Shown piece after piece: positions 9,880 to 20,070 of a stretch of 64,000 nucleotides of DNA. Origin of the DNA: Girardinichthys multiradiatus (Eukaryota; Chordata; Actinopteri; Cyprinodontiformes; Goodeidae); the NCBI RefSeq assembly GCF_021462225.1, contig NC_061795.1:4603001-4667000 (forward strand), given 5' to 3'. The number at the start of each line of letters is the position of its first letter. Positions within the stretch are counted from its first letter, which is position 1. A model generated the notes under the pieces. It saw only the letters and a list, made by a program, of their open reading frames with translations. It was not told the DNA's origin and made no database searches. The position numbers and the translations under genes are program-made.

Positions 9880-10545
9880 TCAATACTTGGTCGGGAATCC
9901 TTTGGCAGAAATGACTGCTTCAATGCGGCGTGGCATGGAGGCAACCAGCCTGTGGCACTGCTGAGGTCTTATGGAGGCCCAGGATGCTTCGATAGCGGCC
10001 TTTAGCTCATCCAGAGTGTTGGGTCTTGAGTCTCTCAACGTTCTCTTCACAATATCCCACAGATTGTCTATGGGGTTCAGGTCAGGAGAGTTGGCAGGCC
10101 AATTGAGCACAGTGATACCATGGTCAGTAAACCATTTACCAGTGATTTTGGCACTGTGAGCAGGTGCCAGGTCGTGCTGAAAAATGAAATCTTCATCTCC
10201 ATAAAGCTTTTCAGCAGATGGAAGCATGAAGTGCTCCAAAATCTCCTGATAGCTAGCTGCATTGACCCTGCCCTTGATAAAACACAGTGGACCAACACCA
10301 GCAGCTGACACGGCACCCCAGACCATCACTGACTGTGGGTACTTGACACTGGACTTCTGGCATTTTGGCATTTCCTTCTCCCCAGTCTTCCTCCAGACTC
10401 TGGCACCTTGATTTCCGAATGACATGCAGAATTTGCTTTCATCCGAAAAAAGTACTTTGGACCACTGAGCAACAGTCCAGTGCTGCTTCTCTGTAGCCCA
10501 GGTCAGGTGCTTCTGCCGCTGTTTCTGGTTCAAAAGTGGCTTGAC
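9880..10545 (-). pseudogene. Tc1-like transposase, C-terminal two thirds (inverted copy)
   Basis: On the minus strand this encodes QVKPLLNQKQRQ through the C-terminal FPTKY, so the HTH region is missing. The open frame runs on to 10605 through unrelated antisense sequence. It retains SDESKF and QHDLAPAH, but the last catalytic residue is changed: NPIDNLW replaces NPIENLW, so Glu becomes Asp. It keeps the 14-residue VKPLLNQKQRQKxL segment that is missing from the copies at 34041 and 46812. It is inactive as it stands. Confidence 0.85.
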
Positions 10546-10548
10546 CTG

Positions 10549-11550
10549 GGGAAGACTGCCAACCTGACTGCTGTCCAGAAGGCCACTATTGACACCCTCA
10601 AGCAAGAGGGTAAGACACAGAAAGACATTTCTGAACGAATAGGCTGTTCCCAGAGTGTTGTATCAAGGCACCTCAGTGGGAAGTCTGTGGGAAGGAAAAA
10701 GTGTGGCAGAAATCGCTGCACAACGAGAAGAGGTGACCGGACCCTGAGGAAGATTGTGGAGAAGGGCCGATTCCAGACCTTGGGGGACCTGCGGAAGCAG
10801 TGGACTGAGTCTGGAGTAGAAACATCCAGAGCCACCGTGCACAGGCGTGTGCAGGAAATGGGCTACAGGTGCCGCATTCCCCAGGTCAAGCCACTTTTGA
10901 ACCAGAAACAGCGGCAGAAGCGCCTGACCTGGGCTACAGAGAAGCAGCACTGGACTGTTGCTCAGTGGTCCAAAGTACTTTTTTCGGATGAAAGCAAATT
11001 CTGCATGTCATTCGGAAATCAAGGTGCCAGAGTCTGGAGGAAGACTGGGAAGAAGGAAATGCCAAAATGCCAGAAGTCCAGTGTCAAGTACCCACAGTCA
11101 GTGATGGTCTGGGGTGCCGTGTCAGCTGCTGGTGTTGGTCCACTGTGTTTTATCAAGGGCAGGGTCAATGCAGCTAGCTATCAGGAGATTTTGGAGCACT
11201 TCATGCTTCCATCTGCTGAAAAGCTTTATGGAGATGAAGATTTCATTTTTCAGCACGACCTGGCACCTGCTCACAGTGCCAAAATCACTGGTAAATGGTT
11301 TACTGACCATGGTATCACTGTGCTCAATTGGCCTGCCAACTCTCCTGACCTGAACCCCATAGAGAATCTGTGGGATATTGTGAAGAGAACGTTGAGAGAC
11401 TCAAGACCCAACACTCTGGATGAGCTAAAGGCCGCTATCGAAGCATCCTGGGCCTCCATAAGACCTCAGCAGTGCCACAGGCTGATTGCCTCCATGCCAC
11501 GCCGCATTGAAGCAGTCATTTCTGCCAAAGGATTCCCGACCAAGTATTGA
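10549..11550 (+). CDS. Tc1-like DD34E transposase, open frame without its own ATG
   Basis: From GKTANLTAVQKATIDTLKQE to FPTKY there are 333 codons with no stop or frameshift. A paired HTH region covers about the first 105 residues, with a basic GRKKCGR segment between its halves. The catalytic triad is D147, D237 and E272 counted from this Gly, with 34 residues between the last two (DD34E). The native ATG seen in the 34041 copy reads CTG here, at the palindrome junction. The open frame extends 23 codons upstream into inverted sequence and begins with GTG at 10480, so no ATG precedes the HTH. It would bind the terminal repeats and move the element. Of the three copies it is by far the best preserved. 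Confidence 0.85.
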   Translation, partial: GKTANLTAVQKATIDTLKQEGKTQKDISERIGCSQSVVSRHLSGKSVGRKKCGRNRCTTRRGDRTLRKIVEKGRFQTLGDLRKQWTESGVETSRATVHRRVQEMGYRCRIPQVKPLLNQKQRQKRLTWATEKQHWTVAQWSKVLFSDESKFCMSFGNQGARVWRKTGKKEMPKCQKSSVKYPQSVMVWGAVSAAGVGPLCFIKGRVNAASYQEILEHFMLPSAEKLYGDEDFIFQHDLAPAHSAKITGKWFTDHGITVLNWPANSPDLNPIENLWDIVKRTLRDSRPNTLDELKAAIEASWASIRPQQCHRLIASMPRRIEAVISAKGFPTKY

Positions 11551-11827
11551 GTGCATAACTGTACATGATTATTTGAAGGTTGACGTTTTTTGTATTAAAA
11601 ACACTTTTCTTTTATTGGTCGGATGAAATATGCTAATTTTGTGAGATAGGAATTTTGGGTTTTCATGAGCTGTATGCCAAAATCATCCGTATTAAGACAA
11701 TAAAAGACCTGAAATATTTCAGTTAGTGTGCAATGAATCTAAAATATATGAATGTTAAATTTTCATCATGATATTATGGAAAATAATGAACTTTATCACA
11801 ATATGCTAATATTTTGAGAAGGACCTG

Positions 11828-12780
11828 TACAGTGTAGGCTAACAGGCAAGGCCCAGGAAGCTTGTTGTTCACTTTCCATCAAGGGAAGCTTGGTGTATGA
11901 GACTCTTAAAGCCACAGTCTTATAGGCTTGTGATTTGGTGAACAGGGTTTATAGGCAGGATTTTCATGCCCAAAAGCTCCAATCCAAACTCGAGTTACTA
12001 TTGCCAGAGAAAGGGGGTTGCTCATTGATCAGGGGTGTGCAGCTTGTAAAGTTAAGGACCAAGCATTCCTGCATGAACTAATCCTACTTGAGGAGTTTAG
12101 AAACAGTTTATCGAAATGTGTTGCAGTTTACCTTAATAAGAAACAAATATGCACTTTGTGGGATGCTGCCATTGTGTCAAATGAGTTGTTTATCTCATAC
12201 ACAAATCTGCTTATGGTAAAGCTGGTACTCTCTTCCTTCTCCAATCTTCTCAGAAGGCTGACTTGCCCTGACCTTGCATAACACTCTTGGTTAGTATCAA
12301 AATTCAACAATGTGTTTGAAGATCACACCGCAGTCCCACAATGCTACACTGTCAATGGTAGCACACAGACCAGTATGTTTGACTGAATTTCTCATGTTCA
12401 GGGATATTTCTCCTTTGAATATAGAAGTTTCTGCACCTCTACCTTCCATCCATCCTCTGTGTGTGTGTGGTGGAGGAGGACTATTTGCATTTTCATCAAC
12501 TAATCAGCAGCATGGGTCAGGTTAAATCTTCACTAAGGAGGCATTTTCTGTGCCTCATACCACTGATTTTAGTTCTTTTTTTACTGTAAAAATGCAATAA
12601 CCAAATAACACCTATAGCTATATTATAGACTATATGAGCCACCTTTATTGTTTTTCCTTCTTTTCTTTCATGCTCAATGGTATTAGGGGTGGAAATCTTT
12701 AGGCAATCTTTAGGCAGTGCTAGCTTCATGGGCAGTTTACATTGCTGTTTTGCTTCGATCTTCAGGTTTCCTTTCATTTA
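11828..12780. other. noncoding stretch
   Basis: No gene or recognisable element. There is a short GTGTGTGTGTGG run near 12460. Confidence 0.5.
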
Positions 12781-12782
12781 GT

Positions 12783-12912
12783 GGCAAAAGTGGCTCAGGT
12801 GGTTGGGGTTCGTCCTGTTGGGGTTGCTAGTTTGAACCCCCATTCCGTCCATTTTAGTCATTGTGTGGGCAAAACCCTTCACCCAGTGGCGCTTATTGTA
12901 TGTTTGTATTTT
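12783..12912 (+). repeat. tRNA-derived SINE fragment
   Basis: GTGGCTCAGGTGG resembles a Pol III A box, and GGTTGCTAGTTTGAACCCCC, 27 nt downstream, resembles a B box with tRNA T-arm spacing. The following CCGTCCATTTTAGTCATTGT tail is like that of a common fish SINE. It abuts L2 sequence, so it either inserted at that edge or joined later. Confidence 0.6.
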
Positions 12913-13703
12913 ACCTCGAAGAAACCTCCAGTAGAACCAGGCCATTTGCCATGACCGACTGGGGGTTTGACAGAACACACAGAAGCACTGATCCAGGATT
13001 ACTTTCTACGTGAAAGAAAAGTAAAACGTTAAAGGCAGTAGTAGCTCCTGTAGTGGCTTCATCTAGGAGAGAAAGACAGCTAAGCACCTAAGCCAATTTT
13101 CAAGTCTAGAGTATGAGTGAAAGCACATACAGTTAGTCACAGTAAAAGCACAGCTTATAGCTATGTCTAGGAGAGAGACAGGGTTAAACACTGAAATACA
13201 CTTGTACAGGATACAAGTGCATCATCTGTAGAAGAAGAACATGAAGTTGTTGGCAGCAGTAGTTCAGCCGATTCCCCCTCCAGGAAGTTGCCACAGCTAA
13301 ACACAAAGCCAGGCCATGTATAGCTTCTAGGAAGAGAAAAAAACAGAGAAAGAACCTAAAGTTAAAAGCTCAGATAATACAAAATTTGAGAGCGGTATGA
13401 GAATATACCCGAGTGAGAGAAAGTTGTCAAAATGTTCTCCACAAGCCTAAGCCTATAGCAGCATAACTACAGAGATAGCTCAGGATAACCTAAGCCACTC
13501 TAATTATAAGCTTTATCAAAAGTGAAAGTTTTAAGCTTAGCCTTAAAGGTTGATGGGGTGTCTGCCTTACGGACTAAAACTGGGAGCTGGTTTCACAGGA
13601 GAGGAGCCTGATAACTAAAGGATCAGAGAATTTTTTATTTTATTCTGCATTTAACAGGGAGCCAATGAAGAGAAGCTAAAATTGGAAAAATATGATCTCT
13701 ATT

Positions 13704-14051
13704 TTAAATTTTTATCACAACTCTTGCTGTATCATTTTGGATCAGCTGAAGTGTACATCCTGATAGTAAAGAATTACAACAGTCCAGCCATGAAGCAACA
13801 AATGCATAGACTGGTTTTTCAGGGTCAGTCCTGGACAGGATATTTTTAATTTTGTCAATATTCTGGACGTTAACAAAGGAGATCATAGAAACCTGTTTAG
13901 TGTGAGATTTAAATGACATGTCCTGGTCAAACATGACACCAAGGTGTTTTACTTTATTACCGGAGGTCAATTTAATGCAGTCCACATAAATTGATTGACT
14001 TAGCAGTTTCCCTTTCAAACATTTAGAAGCAGAAAATGTAAAATCATCCAA
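13704..14051 (-). pseudogene. L2-type reverse transcriptase, C-terminal part
   Basis: The translation includes VKHLGVMFDQDMSFKSHTKQ and a block like YAFVASWLDCCNSLLSGCT followed by LQLIQNDTARVV. These match the end of L2-clade RT proteins, where the block reads R-L-D-Y-C-N-A-L-L-S-G followed by L-Q-x-x-Q-N-x-A-A-R. It lies 3' of the other RT block, as expected. The frame ends in KI just before 3' noncoding DNA. Confidence 0.8.
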
Positions 14052-14089
14052 GTTTTTATGTCTTCAAGATATGCCTGTAGTCTACCTAA

Positions 14090-14388
14090 TTCCCCTTTTC
14101 CACTGGCTCTTTTTCTGTGGTGCGGCCCCACTCGGACACAATCTTCTCAGCACGGAACCTGTTGTGTTTCCACCGACCCAATGATGGCTGGAGCTATGGC
14201 TTGAAGCCCCTGCCTCCAGCTGTCAATGTAGTGCATTGTTTTATAAACTTTTCTCTTTACTACCATGGTGAAAACCTATTCATTTATTCTGGTCCTATGG
14301 CCAATCAATGAACTGTTCATGTCACATGTTGTCCCTACTCAGCCCCGATCCTACCTGCTCAAAAGCAGAAACCAGTTGAAAAGGGGCA
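14090..14388. mobile_element. Harbinger-like MITE, 299 bp
   Basis: The ends CCCCTTTTCCACTGG (from 14092) and CCAGTTGAAAAGGGG (to 14386) are inverted repeats with one mismatch. The flanks TAA (14087-14089) and TCA (14389-14391) fit a degraded 3-bp TAA duplication. It interrupts L2 sequence and has no coding capacity. The same termini define the 1.1-kb element at 18592. Confidence 0.7.
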
Positions 14389-14589
14389 TCATTTTTTGGA
14401 TTCATCAGGATTTAAGAATTAATAAAGGTGAGTTTCATCAGCATAACAGTGGAAATTTATCCCATGGTGCCTGAAAATTTGACCTGCTGGAAGCATATAT
14501 ATAGTAAAGGGAGTTGGCCCAAGAACTCTACCCCGTGGTACTCCACAAGTAACCATGAAATTTGAAAAAGATTTATCATTTACATGAAC

Positions 14590-14960
14590 AAACTGGGATC
14601 AGTCAGACAAAAAACATTTAAACCAGCCTAGTGCTGTTCCCCTGATCCCAACTGCACGCTCCAGCCTTTTTAAGGGAAGATTGTGATCGACTGTATCAAA
14701 TGTCTTACTGAAATCTAAAAGGACAAGTACAGAAACAAGTTCATCATCTGAGGCCATGAGAATATCATTAGTGACATTCACAAGTGTCGTTTCATTGCTA
14801 TGATGAGCTCTGAAACCAGACTAAAACTCCATAAACAGATCATTACTGTCTAAATGCTCACACACTTGATTACCAACTATTTTCTCAAGGATTTTAGATA
14901 AGAACCGAAGATTGGATATAGGTCTGTAATTTATTACGTCATCTTGATCAAGCAAATGTT
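14590..14960 (-). pseudogene. L2-type reverse transcriptase, palm and fingers
   Basis: On the minus strand, a block like [19 protein letters not shown] is followed by VTNDILMASDDELVSVLVLL and DFSKTFDTVDHN. These correspond to RT motif A, with D-F-S-K-T-F-D retained, and the preceding fingers region. A TAG near 14820 interrupts the frame, and the region after CFLSD is also stopped. The MITE separates this segment from the C-terminal part. Confidence 0.8.
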
Positions 14961-15250
14961 TCTTAAGTAAAGGTTTAATTACAGCTACCTTAAAAGCCTG
15001 TGGTACATATCCATTTACTAAGTATAGATAAACTACATTAAAATTGGGTTGGTAGGCAAAGAGAACAATTTTAAAAATGTGGTTGAAATTGGATCTAAGA
15101 GGTTTAGATGATGCTAATATTTTTGATAACTCAGAAAGCTCACCTGGATCAAAACAGTCCTAACACAGATCAGGTTCTATAGTTACCTTCAATTCTTCCT
15201 CACTTACTTGGAATGCAGTAATCTTGTTCAGGAGGATGCTAATGATTTTA

Positions 15251-15829
15251 TTTTTTTATAGAGTCAACATTTTTTATGAAGAATACACTTCAGACTTCCT
15301 CCTTCCGTGTTTCTCAAAATTAGACCTTTTTTGTCCTTTTATTAATTTAATTGCAAATTCGCCACAGAGCTAAAGCTTTGCAGTCCTCATTAGAGCACTC
15401 TAAACATGTGTTTATACAGCAGAAAGCTTTAAGCCACCACTCAGCTATGCTGTATCCAATATACTGTTCCTCTCTTTTGTGTTTTCATATGTGGGCTTGT
15501 AAACATATGTGCTCCCCTCACCTCTCCTTCATTTACTGACTTCCTCTCACTAAGGCAGTAAAAAGAGTTCAGCCCTCATTATTCCTCTGGTTTGTAGTTG
15601 TTCCAGACTCCAGGATCAATGTAAGGTCAGCCAGGATGTTATTAGCACATGAGCAAAGGTTATTGGGCACATTTTTCATGTATCAGAGAGTATCAGAGAT
15701 GTATATGCTCAGTAGCTTTGATGTTGATGTGAAGCTATCCAAAATTTTGAAAAAAGAAACAATCACAGTGTTGGGATAGGAAATTGTATGAAACTAAAAG
15801 GTCTATTCTATTTTACATAGCTGATAAAT
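15251..15829. other. noncoding stretch
   Basis: Nothing recognisable. It is AT-rich with some pyrimidine-rich segments. Confidence 0.5.
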
Positions 15830-16063
15830 AATAATAATATTCATAATTTACTTTTTATTGATCTCACAATGGAGCAATTATCCTCTGCATATAGCCGATC
15901 CCTTAGGTAGCAGTGAGCTGCCATTGTGCGGCACACAGGGAGCATTCAGGGGCTAAGGGTCACTCTCAGGGACCCAGAATGACAGGCTGTGGGATTTGAA
16001 CCAGGGTACTTGTGACCTCTCCAGGATATAAATGCCCTGCTCTCTAACCACTGGGCCAGTCAT
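15830..16063 (-). repeat. dispersed fish repeat with tRNA-like B box (minus strand)
   Basis: Read on the plus strand, GGGATTTGAACCAGGG is the complement of a Pol III B box. The surroundings (CAGTGAGCTGCCATTGTGCG, GGGAGCATTCAGGGG, CTCTAACCACTGGGCCA) resemble a common fish interspersed repeat. It ends just before the (TG)n tract. No intact tRNA cloverleaf is present. Confidence 0.55.
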
Positions 16064-16093
16064 AAGGGCCAGATTACAGTAGTGTTGTCATGA

Positions 16094-16273
<180 letters not shown>

Positions 16274-16624
16274 TCATACTTCCTCAGTCTCGTGCTTGTA
16301 ATCACAGTGAGGGCTGGTTGTTGCTGCATTACTTCCTTCCTTCTCTGTAAGTGGAGACCAGCTCTAATGACTAACATTTGCTGAGTAAATTACATGCTCT
16401 GAAACTTTGCACGCACACCCTGAGAGTACATGTTTCGACCTACAAAAAGCCTTCTAACTTTTGAATCTAATGTAACAACGAATACATTTTGGGCAACTCT
16501 AATTTATTCTTGTTGGGTGATTTTTTCTATTATTTTTCTCCCTGCCTGCTATATCACATTATATTGTTCTTAACCCTGAATCAGTTTGTCTTCAGTGAAA
16601 ATTTAAAACTCTAAATCTAGTTGC

Positions 16625-16700
16625 AAATATAGTGCCTTGTAAAGTTATTGAGACCCATCAGTATGCTTTTATGTAAATCATTCTCTGCTGAAGAAAAGTG
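16625..16700 (+). mobile_element. possible Tc1 terminal-repeat relic
   Basis: ATAGTGCCTTGTAAAGTTAT resembles the start of fish Tc1 terminal repeats (GTGCCTTGCAAAAGTATT type), as at 24701. It fades within about 80 bp. Weak. Confidence 0.35.
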
Positions 16701-16801
16701 TTGCCACAGCATGTTGATGTCATATCCACAGAGCTGTGTGCAGGTTAGTGTATGTGTGTGTGTTTGTGTCCTTACCTCCCCTCACTGCAGAATGTGACCG
16801 G

Positions 16802-17002
16802 TAGGTGTGTCCTCACAGCTGGAGCTCGTTAAGGATAATCAGGAGGTGCAAAAAGATGAGCTGGTTCCCTGAGGCAGATGCCAGATTGTTTTGCTCATAC
16901 CAGTAGGTGTGTCCTCACAGCTGGAGCTCGTTAAGGATAATCAGGAGGTGCAAAAGAGGAGCTGGTTCCCTGAGTCAGATGCCAGATTGTTTTGCTCATA
17001 TG
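16802..17002. repeat. tandem duplication, 102-bp period, two copies
   Basis: TAGGTGTGTCCTCACAGCTG starts at 16802 and again at 16904, and both units run to GATTGTTTTGCTCATA. They differ at only a few positions (for example an AT indel near AAAAGATGAG/AAAAGAGGAG, and GAGGCAG/GAGTCAG). The duplication is recent, or has been homogenised. Confidence 0.95.
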
Positions 17003-18588
17003 AGTGGTAATCAGGCTCACTTCTTTTCTGTGTCTAAACGTTCATTGAATTCTGACACTCACATTTGCTGTCTCTCCTCCACAGAAAGTCTGTTTCCTTG
17101 TTGATGTAATGTCCCTGGAGTCCAATGGTCTTGACATGTAGCAAAAGTTAAATGAGTCTTCTTGAAACATTTTTTTCAGTAGGTTGCTTTCTACTTGCCA
17201 CTCTTTCATAAAAGTCTGATTTGTGGAGTGTACAAGGAATAGCTGGATTAAGTCAGATTCTTCCACCTGATCTGTGTAGCTCCTCTAAAGTCACCATGGG
17301 CCTCATGCATGCTGGTCTGATTAATGTTGATCTTGCCCTGCATGTCTGTGACTCAAACAAGTTTAAGGCATAAGAACACTTTTACATGGCACTCTATGTA
17401 CGTGTTTTATTGGGGTAGGAAAAATAGTATGAAACTACAATTTATATTTAGGGCTATCCAAGAACAGATATACATGCAATTGATGCTCCAGTAAGCTACA
17501 GTAACAGTTTTTAGAAAGTTTCCTAACAGCTTGTTATCTTAAAGCAGATTAAAGTTCTGGCAAACTTTTTACATTGCAGTTTCATTTATTGTCATTTTAT
17601 TGTTTACTAAAAAACATACAACAAATGGTCAGTGATCTTCTGCGATAAATAATAATAAAACAATTATCTAAATTAATTCATCTGAGCTGTAATTCAGAAT
17701 TTTAAAAGTATGCGGTAGAAAGCATATGTGCAGTCAGGTAGTTCTGCTTTGGAGAAGGTTAGGAACCCTGTTCCCACATATCCTGGACAGTGGGTAGGGA
17801 CACCATAATGAGACAATAACTACCCTATGCAGGGCAATCTAGTCTGTCACATTTCAGCTGCAGTACCACGCTGCAATGAAGTACTTCTTAACCTCGGTTC
17901 TGCAGACTGTTTTGAGAATAGTGATAGAAGTGAGGCTTTTTTCAGTTTTTTTAGAAAGTTCAGTCTTTGAACATATAGACAAAGAACTGAAAAACAAAGC
18001 AATCGATTTTGATGAAGATGTTAACCAGTTGTAGTGCTCTGCTTCCTTTCAGCCCCCACCCTTCTGTTCCTCAATAGTAACGACGAGGAATGCAGGGTGC
18101 GCTCTCACAGTTGATTGCCACCAGCCTGGCTCTGACCTCCTCCTCCTGTTTTAAAATGCAGGAGGAGTGTTAAATTGCCATGACCCCAAATTCAACTCAG
18201 CCAAATTGATCCTGAGGAGTGAGATAGATAGGATGGCCGGCTAGTCGACAGACTGACGGACAAACACAGTTCAGCTTTCACAGTGGTTTCCTTCTGCTAT
18301 AGGTAAGGTAGCTGGTTTAGTGGGCTGGGAATTGGTCATGTTGACCTTCTGTCACTGTATCTTTTTCATACATGTGGAAATAAAAGATGCTAAGTGAATT
18401 TCTGTTGTAAATTCTACTACATTCTCCTTGTATTTAAAGTGGTCCAACATTTGCAACAATCTGCTTGTTAAAACACTAATAAAGTCACCCATAAAAGGTT
18501 GTCTTCTGAGGACAACAGCGGTTAGTGAGGGCAATGTCCATCACATAAAAATATATGTCACTCTCCTCTTACATTTTTGCAAAGCAAC
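17003..18588. other. noncoding stretch
   Basis: No gene or element recognised. Confidence 0.5.
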
Positions 18589-18591
18589 TAA

Positions 18592-19705
18592 TGCCCCTTT
18601 TCCACTGGCTCAATTTGGCTCACTCGACTACTCTTTGAGAGCGTTTCCATTACTGTTTTTTCCATACCGGTACCATCTTTTTTGGTTGGGGTTAAGCTGG
18701 GACTACATGTGACATATACAGACTGCTTTTCACTGATTGACCAATATTAAGGACCACAATGGCCAGAGTGTGTTAAACCAAAATATATATTTGGTTTAAC
18801 AAATTATAAAGACTGCCTGAAGTCTGAAAGAAAAGAAAAAGGACACATCAACTTTCTGAATTACAGGCAGGCGGGTTGCTGTATTTAATAACATCCTAAA
18901 CCAGCTGATCACACAAAAAATCAACTGTTCAGTCGCCCAAACATTTCCCCCAAAACGCACAAAACAAAACAACCACAAAACAGTGTGTTTGGTTTGGACA
19001 TTTATTGACGGTCCTTAAGCAAACTAGCATCTGCTGGAGGAGGGAGCAGGCAGAGAGCAACTGCCCATGATCAGACTGCCTGCATCGAATCAAACAGTAG
19101 GAAGACCGTTTGAATCCGATCTGCAGAACACGAATGTCCAATATCCAACCTAAAACTAACTTCACTGTGGTCAAAAGATCACAGTTTTGCACTTTAACGT
19201 CATTGTCCTCATTATTGCCATGGTTGAGACAAAAACGTCCTCATAAAGTCCAAAATTGTAACTTATTTAAGCAAACAGCAGCATCTCTCCTCTCTGCTTC
19301 TCCTGCCACACCCCCCTCACACCACAACCTCTGAGTCTTCTGTTCTGGCTGGGGAGTGGTCCAGATAATTATCCCAGTGGAACATTTTATACAAGAAAAA
19401 AAATACATTCTTGCATGTACAATAATACAAACAATATTAGTATTTAGTTTATTTATGTTTTTATTTTCTATTTATTTATTATTTTAATTTTATTATTGTT
19501 TCACGCAGATTACTTTACTGTGACAATGTAACACAGTAACGTTAATAGCAGCACAGCACACTATCCTGACGCCTGAAGGTGGGGCTTCACTGCCATAGCT
19601 TCAGCCATCAGTGGGTCTGTGGAAACACAACTGAGAGTACAGAGTAGAGCGAAACCGAGTGGAGCGGTTTTGTGCCGACTAAAACGAGCCAGTGGAAAAG
19701 GGGCA
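18592..19705. mobile_element. Harbinger-like non-autonomous DNA transposon, 1.1 kb
   Basis: The perfect terminal inverted repeat TGCCCCTTTTCCACTGGCTC (18592-18611) returns inverted at 19686-19705. TAA lies immediately outside both ends (18589-18591 and 19706-19708), a 3-bp TWA-type duplication as made by PIF/Harbinger transposases. No transposase is encoded. It shares termini with the 14090 MITE. Confidence 0.8.
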
Positions 19706-19784
19706 TAAAAAACTTTCAGCAGCCCAATCCCTACAAAACCGTCTTCTCACCTATATAAACAACTGTTAAAAGAAGTTACATTTT

Positions 19785-20070
19785 CCACAAGTCATGTCTT
19801 GGACACATCAAACATGTGCTCTGGTCAGATGGGACCAAAAATTAACATTTTGGCTTACATATAAAATAATATCCCTTCTGCAAATCACTTTAAACACACC
19901 ATCACCACGGTGAAACAGGAGGGTGGCAGCGTCATGCAGTGTGGATGATTTTCTTTAGCAGATGCAGGAAACCTGCTCGGAGTAGATGGAATGATGGATG
20001 GAGCTAAAACCTGTATAACACTGCACAAGGGTGTGACACTCCAATACAAATTGCATGAATCCCTGTTTTT
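19785..20070 (+). pseudogene. Tc1-like transposase relic
   Basis: Translation gives LWSDGTKINIF, later VKQEGGSVMQCG and then GVDGMMDGAKTCI. These correspond to the first catalytic-Asp block (W-S-D-E-T-K) and the V-K-H-G-G-G-S block of Tc1 transposases, in the right order. Both are corrupted: SDET became SDGT, and a stop follows MQCG. No second Asp or Glu is found. Confidence 0.65.

Larger units (their letters stand above)
9603..11827. mobile_element. palindromic Tc1-like transposon (two copies, 3' ends outward)
   Basis: Both outer ends are the same 3' terminus (CAGGTCCTTCTCAAAATATT inward), and TA flanks each side (9601-9602 and 11828-11829). The left half, 9603 to about 10545, is a minus-strand copy of the second part of the element. 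The right half, from about 10546, is a plus-strand copy starting at the transposase N-terminus. The junction falls at the start codon. The usual 5' terminus, seen in the copy at 34041, is absent from both halves. The TA flanks suggest that the whole composite behaved as one transposable unit, or that the rearrangement happened inside an existing insertion. Confidence 0.85.
12914..15250 (-). mobile_element. L2-type non-LTR retrotransposon, degenerate
   Basis: RT fragments are encoded on the minus strand. Their 5' to 3' order runs from about 15200 down to 13700, followed by a long 3' noncoding region down to 12914. That noncoding region, with GAAACCTCCAGTAGAACCAGG and GCCATGACCGACTGGG, is shared with 46330-46800, which defines a repeat family. 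The reading frame is broken by stops and by a 299-bp MITE. Endonuclease and 5' end are absent or unrecognisable. Confidence 0.8.

Noticed and set aside
10480..10548. Hydrophobic N-terminal extension of the transposase as a signal peptide
   Set aside because: It starts with GTG and is read through antisense sequence of the inverted copy. It is a junction artefact, not a designed leader.
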